From JACMRI01 sp043778625 (GTDB lineage: Bacteria; Bacteroidota; Bacteroidia; UBA4408), in contig JAYWFU010000139.1 in the NCBI GenBank assembly GCA_043778625.1, positions 1 through 51,135 of the forward strand: 51,135 nucleotides of DNA, written 5' to 3'. Shown piece after piece: positions 15,100 to 21,927 of the stretch (positions are counted from its first letter, which is position 1; each line of letters starts with the position of its first letter). A model generated the notes under the pieces. The model had not been told where the DNA came from and did no database searches. It worked only from the letters and a program-made list of their open reading frames with translations. The position numbers and the translations under genes were made by a program.

Positions 15100-16869
15100 A
15101 TGAATTTAATACAACAGCTCAACACCGAAGTAAGTGCAGTGCTTACATCGCTTTATAATATACCAAGTAGCACCATTATATTTCAGGAAACCAACCCACA
15201 ATTTGCAGGCGATGTTACACTTGTGGTGTTTCCGTACCTTAAAGTATCAGGGCAAAACCCTGAACTAACCGCCAACACTATAGGTACAGCTCTTATGGGG
15301 AGTACTCAACTGGTGCAGGAATTTAATGTGGTAAAAGGTTTTTTGAATTTTGTAATTAAACACGAGTGTTGGTTACAGTATTTTAACACATCGCAAAGCC
15401 AACCGTTAGCGTTACCAAGCACAGGCAAAACTATTATGGTGGAGTACTCGTCGCCCAATACTAACAAACCCTTGCACCTTGGGCACGTACGCAACAACCT
15501 GTTAGGCGTAAGTGTAAGTAATATACTTGCTGCTGCGGGGCACAAGGTAGTTAAGGTAAATATTATTAATGATAGAGGTGTGCATATATGCAAAAGCATG
15601 CTTGCTTACCAATTATTTGGCAACAACGAAACTCCCGAAAGCGCTGGCATTAAAGGCGACCACCTTGTGGGTAAATATTATGTAGAGTTTGACAAACATT
15701 ACAAAGTCGAACTTAAAACCCTTGTGGCCAATGGAGTAGCTGAAGCCGATGCGCCTAAGCAAAGCCAACTAATGGCACAGGTTAATGATATGCTACGCAA
15801 ATGGGAAGCTAATGATACTACCGTAAAACAACTATGGCAAACCATGAACAGCTGGGTGTATGCTGGCTTTGACGTTACTTACAAAAAACTAGGCGTTACA
15901 TTTGACAAAATATATTATGAAAGTAATACCTACCTATTAGGCAAAGAAATTGTAGCCGAAGGATTAGCCAAAAACATATTTTACACTAAGCCTGATGGCT
16001 CTACGTGGATAGACTTAACAGCCGATAAGCTTGACGAAAAAGTAGTGCTACGTGCTGATGGCACCAGCGTGTACATTACGCAAGACCTTGGTACTGCCGT
16101 GGCACGTGCCAACGAGTTTGCTATTGATGGTATGATATACACCGTGGGTAACGAGCAAGATTATCATTTTAAAGTACTATTTAAAACCCTTGAAAAACTA
16201 GGCTATTCGTGGGCTACTAACATGCACCACCTTAGCTACGGTATGGTAGAACTGCCCGAAGGCAAAATGAAAAGCCGTGAAGGAACTGTAGTTGATGCCG
16301 ACGAATTAATACAAGAAATGTATAACAGTGCTAAGCAAACTACTGAGGAATTGGGCAAAGTAGACGGTTTTACTACTGACGAATTACACCATTTGTACCA
16401 TCAAATAAGTATGGGAGCGTTAAAATATTTTATGTTAAAAGTGGACCCTAAAAAAACAATGCTTTTTAACCCTAAAGAAAGCATTGATTTTCAAGGAAAT
16501 ACGGGGCCTTTCATACAATATACTCACGCACGTATTCATTCAATATTACATAAGGCTAATTATACTGCCGACTTAATTAAGCACTACACATTACCCCAAT
16601 TACACCTGCGTGAACTATCAGTTATTAAGCAATTGTATGCTTATTCAGCTGTGTTACAAGAGGCTGCTAATACTTATTCGCCCGCACTGATTGCACATTT
16701 TGTATACGATTTGGCTAAGTTGTATAACCAACTCTACAACGAATGCCCTATAATTAAGGAAGAAAACGAACAAATAAAAGAATTTCGTTTGGCACTATCC
16801 TACCGTGTAAGCACTGTTATTGCTAATGCGTTGGGGGTATTAGGTGTGGAAGCTCCGCAACGTATGTAG
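15100..16869 (+). CDS. argS: Arginyl-tRNA synthetase
   Basis: This is a class I aminoacyl-tRNA synthetase of 589 residues, the usual ArgS size. The HIGH signature appears as HLGH (residues 126-129) in SSPNTNKPLHLGHVRNN, and the KMSKS region as GKMKSREGTVV (about 388-398). The C-terminal anticodon-binding domain ends in the VANALGVLGVEAPQRM tail typical of ArgS. It charges tRNA-Arg in the cytosol. The ATG at 15100 gives the standard N-terminal Add1 domain. The gene follows the BRO-N gene by 42 nt, and transcription could be shared. Confidence 0.96.
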   Translation: MNLIQQLNTEVSAVLTSLYNIPSSTIIFQETNPQFAGDVTLVVFPYLKVSGQNPELTANTIGTALMGSTQLVQEFNVVKGFLNFVIKHECWLQYFNTSQSQPLALPSTGKTIMVEYSSPNTNKPLHLGHVRNNLLGVSVSNILAAAGHKVVKVNIINDRGVHICKSMLAYQLFGNNETPESAGIKGDHLVGKYYVEFDKHYKVELKTLVANGVAEADAPKQSQLMAQVNDMLRKWEANDTTVKQLWQTMNSWVYAGFDVTYKKLGVTFDKIYYESNTYLLGKEIVAEGLAKNIFYTKPDGSTWIDLTADKLDEKVVLRADGTSVYITQDLGTAVARANEFAIDGMIYTVGNEQDYHFKVLFKTLEKLGYSWATNMHHLSYGMVELPEGKMKSREGTVVDADELIQEMYNSAKQTTEELGKVDGFTTDELHHLYHQISMGALKYFMLKVDPKKTMLFNPKESIDFQGNTGPFIQYTHARIHSILHKANYTADLIKHYTLPQLHLRELSVIKQLYAYSAVLQEAANTYSPALIAHFVYDLAKLYNQLYNECPIIKEENEQIKEFRLALSYRVSTVIANALGVLGVEAPQRM

Positions 16870-16880
16870 CAAAAACTTGG

Positions 16881-16917
16881 ATTAAAAAATAAAATTGGTG
16901 TATTAAAAAATAAAATT
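16881..16917. repeat. Two direct repeats of 16 nt with 21-bp period
   Basis: ATTAAAAAATAAAATT occurs at 16881-16896 and again at 16902-16917, exactly two helical turns apart. The repeats cover the -33 region and touch the -7 box of the following promoter, so they could be bound by a regulator or act as an upstream A-tract element. Confidence 0.5.
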
Positions 16918-16924
16918 AACTTTG
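16894..16924 (+). promoter_or_regulatory. Promoter of the membrane protein/winged-helix operon
   Basis: ATTG (16894-16897) is followed by exactly 19 nt and TAACTTTG (16917-16924). This is the best match in the window to the Bacteroidota primary sigma consensus TTTG-N19-TAnnTTTG. It lies 27 nt upstream of the ATG at 16952, and its -7 box overlaps a probable operator. Confidence 0.65.
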
Positions 16925-16944
16925 TATTGCAAAGCACTTTTAAA
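16919..16944. promoter_or_regulatory. Predicted operator, copy 1 (26 bp)
   Basis: This element contains the inverted pair CTTTG/CAAAG (16920-16924 and 16930-16934) followed by CACTTTTAAA. It is 24/26 identical to a second copy at 17928-17953 and overlaps the -7 box. The winged-helix regulator encoded between the two copies is the natural candidate to bind it, which would give autoregulation. Confidence 0.55.
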
Positions 16945-16951
16945 AACAACC

Positions 16952-17614
16952 ATGAATAATCAAATCAATCCCTTAGAGACACTTACCGAAATTCGTTCGT
17001 TGATGGAACGTTCTACTAAATTTATATCCTTGAGTGGCTTGTCGGGCGTGTGTGCTGGAGTATTTGCTTTAGTAGGAGCACTTGCGGCTTATACACATTT
17101 ACAAAGTATAGGTAATCCTACATTATCATTTAATGATAACTACTTAACTACCGTGCAACAATTACAATCGTATTCAGCGTATCAAAATTCCGATTCCATT
17201 TTATTCTTTGCGCTTGATGCCATACTTGTATTAATAGCATCGTTAGTAGCGGGTAGTTTTTTCACATTACGCAAAGCCAAAAAAAATAATCAAGTAGTAT
17301 GGGATAGTACCTCCAAACGCTTGTTAGTGCATTTAGCATTACCACTAGTGGTTGGTGGAATATTTTGTATTGCACTATTAATTAATGGTTGTGCTGGTTT
17401 GGTAGCACCTGCTACTTTACTATTTTATGGCTTAGCACTTATTAATGCTAGTAAATACACATTACACGATATTTTTCAGCTAGGTGTTTTACAAATTATA
17501 CTGGGTTTAATAGCTACATTTTTAATTGGTTATGGTTTATTGTTTTGGGCTATTGGGTTTGGTGTGTTTCATATTGTGTATGGCATTGTAATGTATAGCA
17601 AATATGAGCGATGA
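16952..17614 (+). CDS. Multi-pass membrane protein, 220 aa
   Basis: After a polar N-terminus (MNNQINPLETLTEIRSLMERS) the protein contains about six hydrophobic helices, for example FISLSGLSGVCAGVFALVGA and ILFFALDAILVLIASLVAGS. No catalytic motif is visible. Comparable Bacteroidota proteins are found next to small winged-helix regulators, as here: its stop overlaps the regulator's ATG (ATGA, 17611-17614), so the two are translationally coupled. A role as a membrane partner or signal sensor for the regulator is inference. A TTG at 16922 would extend the frame by ten residues, but it lies in the promoter -7 box, so the ATG at 16952 is used. Confidence 0.78.
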   Translation: MNNQINPLETLTEIRSLMERSTKFISLSGLSGVCAGVFALVGALAAYTHLQSIGNPTLSFNDNYLTTVQQLQSYSAYQNSDSILFFALDAILVLIASLVAGSFFTLRKAKKNNQVVWDSTSKRLLVHLALPLVVGGIFCIALLINGCAGLVAPATLLFYGLALINASKYTLHDIFQLGVLQIILGLIATFLIGYGLLFWAIGFGVFHIVYGIVMYSKYER

Positions 17615-17910
17615 AAACTTATATTGATGAATTAAATAAAGCCTTTGAAAGTCGCATACGATTAGGCATAATGTCAGTGCTTATGGTAAACGATTGGATA
17701 GATTTTGGAACATTAAAAGATATGCTCAACATTACTGATGGTAACTTAGCTAGCCACATTTCAGCACTTGAAAAATTGGAATTTGTAACTATTAAAAAAC
17801 AATTTGTGGGCAAAAAAACTAACACCTCCTACTCTACTACTACCAAAGGAAAAAAAGCATTTGGGCAACACCTTGATGCACTTGAAAATTTACTAAAAAA
17901 CAGAAAGTAG
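17611..17910 (+). CDS. Winged-helix transcriptional regulator, 99 aa
   Basis: The short protein is one winged helix-turn-helix domain. An N-terminal helix (MKTYIDELNKAFESRIRLGIMSVL) is followed by the HTH (FGTLKDMLNITDGNLASHISALEKLEFVTIKK) and a beta wing (NTSYSTTTKGKKAF). This is the pattern of the MarR/ArsR-like HTH_27 family found in Bacteroidota and many other bacteria. No ligand-binding domain is present, so it may respond through its coupled membrane partner or by self-association. It overlaps the upstream gene by 4 nt and is followed after about 100 nt by the DUF4173 gene. The two 26-bp elements before 16952 and 18010 are its likely targets. Confidence 0.87.
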   Translation: MKTYIDELNKAFESRIRLGIMSVLMVNDWIDFGTLKDMLNITDGNLASHISALEKLEFVTIKKQFVGKKTNTSYSTTTKGKKAFGQHLDALENLLKNRK

Positions 17911-17927
17911 ATTTTTTTTATTCAAAC

Positions 17928-17953
17928 ACTTTGAATTTCAAAGCACTTTTAAA
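17928..17953. promoter_or_regulatory. Predicted operator, copy 2 (26 bp)
   Basis: Differs from the element at 16919-16944 at only two of 26 positions, keeping the CTTTG/CAAAG inverted pair and the CACTTTTAAA flank. It lies 56 nt upstream of the DUF4173 gene at 18010. A full TAnnTTTG -7 box is not kept in this copy, which suggests that the sequence is conserved for protein binding rather than as a promoter. Confidence 0.55.
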
Positions 17954-17978
17954 TTAAAAAAACAATTACTCAAAAAAA

Positions 17979-18005
17979 TAACCTTAAACAATTAACCTTA
18001 AACAA
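17979..18005. repeat. Tandem 13-nt repeat before the DUF4173 gene
   Basis: TAACCTTAAACAA occurs at 17979-17991 and 17993-18005, directly upstream of the ATG at 18010. It may influence translation initiation or be a regulator site; the sequence alone does not tell. Confidence 0.4.
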
Positions 18006-18009
18006 AATC

Positions 18010-19119
18010 ATGAAAAAGAACGATTGGATTATTATAGTAGCCGTAGCCACTTATAGCTATTTGTTTTACGAACAAACACCAGGTATTAACTACCTATTAT
18101 TTAACTTAGTATTAATAACGTTATTGTTTATTAAATATAAAACACTTTATCAAAAACCCTATTGGATATTAGCAACAATAGGTGCGTTATTATCAGCCAC
18201 CAGTGTCGCGCTTTACAGTAACACATTATCTATTATTGCTAATGGTATTGCACTTTGTGTGCTTTCGAGTTTAAGTTACAATAGCAACACTTCAATAGTT
18301 TTTTCATTAATCTATTCAATTTATTCAGGCATTGCTGCTCCTGTAAATATAATTATTGATGCAGGTATACGCAAAGCAAATAATACGAGCCAAACCACTA
18401 ATAACTTACTTAAAAAAGCGCTGTTAGTTATAATTCCGTTAGCTATTACGGTACTCTTTTTTATAATGTACCGAGCTTCAAACCCTTTATTTGATGTACT
18501 AGCAAGCAAACTCAATTTTAATTTCATATCCATTACTTGGATACTATTTACACTATTAGGCACTGTAATTATGTACGCATTTTTATTTCCAAAACAAATT
18601 GACGACATGTTTTTGTTTGAACAAAATGCAACTAATAATTTACATCCTACTTACTCTACAACATCAACTATCCTAGGAAAAACAATAACACTAATCGACG
18701 AAAACTTTTCGGGTATTGTATTGTTTACGCTCCTCAATTTACTATTATTAATTGTTAATATGCTTGATATTAATTTTCATTGTTCGGGTGGTGCTTTACC
18801 ACAAGGCATTACGCACTCCGAATTTGTACATCAAGGTATAGGCACATTAATTCTATCAATAATATTTGCCATAATTATTATTTTATTTTATTTCCGTGGC
18901 GAACTTAATTTTAATGCTAACAATAAAACCCTAAAATATTTAGCCTATTTATGGGTATTACAAAATGTATTTATGCTAATATCTACAGTGTTAAAAAACG
19001 ATTTGTACATTACCGAATACGGACTTACTTACAAGCGCATAGGAGTGTATGTATACTTGTTTTTGTGTAGCTTAGGGCTTATTACTACCTTAATTAAAAT
19101 TGGCAAAAGCCAAAAGTAA
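18010..19119 (+). CDS. DUF4173-type integral membrane protein, N-terminal part
   Basis: The 369-residue frame contains about nine to ten membrane helices and ends in KYLAYLWVLQNVFMLISTVL, then LYITEYGLTYKRIGVYVYL and LGLITTLIKI. These are features I associate with DUF4173/DUF4153 membrane proteins of Bacteroidota, whose function is unknown. In relatives, as I recall them, the chain continues through an FRVNGW-type segment into a C-terminal domain. Here that continuation lies in the next reading frame (19121-19876). The TAA stop at 19117 is one base before an ATG. It is probably part of the regulon of the upstream winged-helix gene, given the shared 26-bp element. Confidence 0.78.
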   Translation: MKKNDWIIIVAVATYSYLFYEQTPGINYLLFNLVLITLLFIKYKTLYQKPYWILATIGALLSATSVALYSNTLSIIANGIALCVLSSLSYNSNTSIVFSLIYSIYSGIAAPVNIIIDAGIRKANNTSQTTNNLLKKALLVIIPLAITVLFFIMYRASNPLFDVLASKLNFNFISITWILFTLLGTVIMYAFLFPKQIDDMFLFEQNATNNLHPTYSTTSTILGKTITLIDENFSGIVLFTLLNLLLLIVNMLDINFHCSGGALPQGITHSEFVHQGIGTLILSIIFAIIIILFYFRGELNFNANNKTLKYLAYLWVLQNVFMLISTVLKNDLYITEYGLTYKRIGVYVYLFLCSLGLITTLIKIGKSQK

Positions 19120-19120
19120 T

Positions 19121-19876
19121 ATGTTTTTATTTCGTGTAAATGGTTGGTTATTTTACGGTGTACTAATCGTAAGTAGTGTGTTTAATTGGGATAAAATAAT
19201 TTGCAACTATAATATGTTTCAATCTAAAAATATTGAGACTAGTTACTTACTAGAATTATCAAACACTAACTTACCACAATTAATACTGCTGGCACAAGAC
19301 ACAACTATTCGTAAAAACGAATTTACTGTACAACGCTCGTTAGAGGAAGATAACGATGAATATGTTAATGAAACTAACAACAAGCAATTAACAATTAACG
19401 AAGTAAGTAAACGATTATATGATTTTATGCAAAATAAAAATGAGCTAAGTTGGAAGTCTTGGTATTACGATGTTTCAGCTACTTACACCAAATTATTGGA
19501 CTTGCACCTAAAGGGTAAAATTAACACCTTATCTTTTAATGGAAGTCACCAAGTAATTTTGTTTAAACAGCTTGGCGATTTTAACGCTGTTATTGAACTA
19601 CAACTTATCGACTGTTACTTATTTAATGTAAATGACCTCAGTTGTTTTTCAAAATTGAAAGTACTCAACATTACTAACAACTATTTAAAATCGCTCCATG
19701 GAATTGAAAAATTAACGCAACTAGAAGTACTGCACTTAGATGCTACAAATTTTAAAACTATGAATAGGCTTACACAATTAAAAAAATTGAGAGAGCTACA
19801 CGTTAACGGTACTTTGAGCAAAATACAACTACATTATTTGCAAGTACAATTACCACAGGTTAAAGTTATTTTTTAA
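19121..19876 (+). CDS. C-terminal part of the DUF4173 protein, with leucine-rich-repeat-like end
   Basis: This frame starts at ATG 19121, one base after the stop of the preceding ORF, and can be extended upstream only to a TTG at 19100. It encodes a membrane helix (NGWLFYGVLIVSSVFNW), a YNMFQ...SYLLELSNTNLPQLILL segment and a C-terminal region with leucine-rich-repeat character (LKVLNITNNYLKSLHGIEKL, LTQLEVLHLDATNFKTM). Removing one G from the GG at 19102-19103 would join both ORFs into IKIAKAKSNMFLFRVNGW. So this is either a gene split by a frameshift, a sequencing error, or a genuine second cistron expressed by stop-start reinitiation. Confidence 0.65.
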   Translation: MFLFRVNGWLFYGVLIVSSVFNWDKIICNYNMFQSKNIETSYLLELSNTNLPQLILLAQDTTIRKNEFTVQRSLEEDNDEYVNETNNKQLTINEVSKRLYDFMQNKNELSWKSWYYDVSATYTKLLDLHLKGKINTLSFNGSHQVILFKQLGDFNAVIELQLIDCYLFNVNDLSCFSKLKVLNITNNYLKSLHGIEKLTQLEVLHLDATNFKTMNRLTQLKKLRELHVNGTLSKIQLHYLQVQLPQVKVIF

Positions 19877-19879
19877 TTC

Positions 19880-19937
19880 ATAATTTGAATTCGGCACTTA
19901 ACTATTGGTAAATAATTAAGTGCCGAATTCAAATTAT
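19880..19937. terminator. Perfect 22-bp bidirectional terminator
   Basis: Positions 19880-19901 pair perfectly with 19916-19937 (22 bp, core GAATTCGGCACTTAA and its complement) around a 14-nt loop. It lies between the convergent DUF4173 and RND-adaptor genes and touches the adaptor's stop codon. Confidence 0.8.
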
Positions 19938-21067
19938 TAGTCCTCCTTATTTTTTAGTACAGATAATAAGTCGTACGCACCTTTTACTACAATAGTGCTA
20001 GCGTTAGCGTACTGGCTTGGTAGTGTTATTTGCGTATAGTTTTCATTTGTAATACCAGTAGTTACAGGTAACATAGCGTAAGTATTATTAGGTTTGGCAA
20101 TAAATATATAATCGTTTTCTTCAAAGTTTACAATAGCCGTATTAGGTAAGGTAGTTTGTTGGCTAGTACTTATTTGAATAGTTGCTTGCAAAAATGCACC
20201 CGGCATCAAGTGATGGTCTTCTTTGGACAAATGGCAATGTACACGCACTGTACGGTCAGGCGCTATTTCTTTGCCAATAAGGTGTATGGTAGCTGCGCGG
20301 GGTTTAGTCTCATTAGCTAACTGTATACTTACGGCTTGGTTAATGGTTAATAGCGGCACATCTTTTTCAAACACAGTAAGTTCGGCATGTAGGTGTTCGG
20401 TATCAGCTATTTCAAACAATACATCGGTAGCGGTAACGTACTTGCCTATGTTAGCATTAACCTTGGTCACAAAGCCTGTAATGGGCGATGGTATTGCTAT
20501 AGTAGGTTGAATTATGCCATTGTTTAATTGCGTAATATTTATGCCTATTATTTTTAATTTTTCAGTTAATCCTTTGTAACGAGCCGTGGCTATATCGTAA
20601 GTGCTTTTGGCTTGTTGTACCGTTTTAAGTGCGTTGGCATTTTCGTTTTGCAACTCAGTTTGGCGTTCATAATCGTACTTGCTAAGTTCGGCTTGCGCTT
20701 TGGCCTCTAGGTAATCTTGTTGTAGTTGTACAAACTCTAAATTTTCGATTACGGCCAATGTTTGCCCTTTGGTAATGTGCATGCCCTGAAGTAAATCTGT
20801 CTTTTTAACAAAGCCACCTAATGGTGCAGCTATGGTTATGAGTTGTTGTGGCGGCACGTCTAGCAAGCCATTAACTTGTATGGTACTACCTATGTTACGC
20901 AATTGGGTAGTGCCAAGTTTAATACCTATGTTTTGTTGTTGTGCAGGGCTAAGTGTAACTTCGTTAGCCGTTGTTATAGCGTTATCTTCCGCCTCTTTAA
21001 TGTTAGGGGTGCAAGCGGTACATAGTATAATTAATACTGCAATAATTGTGTGTGATGTATTTTTCAT
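19937..21067 (-). CDS. RND efflux periplasmic adaptor (membrane fusion protein) lipoprotein
   Basis: The lipoprotein signal (MKNTSHTIIAVLIILCTACTPN) places Cys19 at the inner-membrane anchor. Then come the usual adaptor parts: a barrel/lipoyl start (GLLDVPPQQLITIAAPLGGFVKKTDLLQGM), an alpha-hairpin (LEFVQLQQDYLEAKAQAELSKYDYERQTEL), the second lipoyl half (SPITGFVTKVNANIGKYV), and beta-barrel and membrane-proximal domains. It belongs to the CusB/CzcB family and should bridge the CzcA-type pump to the TolC module. In the operon it is the last gene, separated from the pump gene by a Fic-domain gene. The metal is discussed at the pump entry. Confidence 0.9.
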   Translation of the reverse strand: MKNTSHTIIAVLIILCTACTPNIKEAEDNAITTANEVTLSPAQQQNIGIKLGTTQLRNIGSTIQVNGLLDVPPQQLITIAAPLGGFVKKTDLLQGMHITKGQTLAVIENLEFVQLQQDYLEAKAQAELSKYDYERQTELQNENANALKTVQQAKSTYDIATARYKGLTEKLKIIGINITQLNNGIIQPTIAIPSPITGFVTKVNANIGKYVTATDVLFEIADTEHLHAELTVFEKDVPLLTINQAVSIQLANETKPRAATIHLIGKEIAPDRTVRVHCHLSKEDHHLMPGAFLQATIQISTSQQTTLPNTAIVNFEENDYIFIAKPNNTYAMLPVTTGITNENYTQITLPSQYANASTIVVKGAYDLLSVLKNKED

Positions 21068-21078
21068 GTGAAATGATA

Positions 21079-21873
21079 TTATTTGTTAATAGATAAGGCG
21101 TTAGGGAGCATTAACAAAAAAGGCAATGCTGTGGAGTAATCAAGCGTTTCGTATTCTAATCCTAATAATCTAATATTGTTATAATACGTTTGATGATGCG
21201 TGTAATAGTTTTTTTCACTTTGAATAAGCCACGCTTTATCGCCTAGTTTATTAGCTAAAAACCATTTTTCAATAAGGCGAGCACTTCTTCCATTGCCATC
21301 GTTAAACGGATGTATTTTCACAAATACTAAATGTATCATTGCTGCAAAATAAAATACCTCTTGCGAGGTTAATTCCATTTCCATAAGTGTATCAATATCA
21401 CTATATAATTTTTGTAGTTCATCGCTCACAGTATATGGACTAGCGGCAATGTATTCAATACGTCCATCGGCAGTAGTTACATACATAGTACCAGTGCGTA
21501 TTTTGCCTTGTTGTGTTGTAGGTAATATATGCTTAGTGAGCATTGTGTGTGCAGTTGCAATATCAGTAGCTTTACAATCATTACTTTTTGCAAATTGATA
21601 TGCGTTATACAAATCATCAATTTTTTGAGTGTAATCAGGCAAAAACGCTATTCCAAAACGTTTGTGTTTTACATACGAATCCAAGTCAATATTTTCGCCT
21701 TCTATTTTAGATGAAAATACAGCTGATACCGAGGTGTAAAAACTGAACGAATCTATTGATAATTCACTATCTACAAGCTGGTTATAATTATTTAATAAAT
21801 CAAATGTTATGCTTTGATTGCAGTACTCTACAAGTAATGTTATAGGCAATAATTTAAGTTCAATATTTTTCAT
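21079..21873 (-). CDS. Fic-domain protein (predicted AMP transferase)
   Basis: The Fic core motif HPFNDGNGRSAR (residues 188-199) is complete, with catalytic His188 and the phosphate-binding loop. An N-terminal SSKIEGE (residues 54-60) fits the inhibitory motif (S/T)xxxE(G/N), which makes this a class II, auto-inhibited Fic protein. Such enzymes transfer AMP from ATP to hydroxyl side chains of target proteins. The length of 264 aa is normal for a compact Fic. It is placed between the pump gene (54 nt upstream) and the adaptor gene (11 nt downstream), same strand. Whether it modifies a metal-efflux component or is just a passenger cannot be told. Confidence 0.88.
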   Translation of the reverse strand: MKNIELKLLPITLLVEYCNQSITFDLLNNYNQLVDSELSIDSFSFYTSVSAVFSSKIEGENIDLDSYVKHKRFGIAFLPDYTQKIDDLYNAYQFAKSNDCKATDIATAHTMLTKHILPTTQQGKIRTGTMYVTTADGRIEYIAASPYTVSDELQKLYSDIDTLMEMELTSQEVFYFAAMIHLVFVKIHPFNDGNGRSARLIEKWFLANKLGDKAWLIQSEKNYYTHHQTYYNNIRLLGLEYETLDYSTALPFLLMLPNALSINK

Positions 21874-21927
21874 TTATTAATTTATTAGACGTGCAATTTG
21901 TTTCTTATTTTTTTAATATACCTATAA

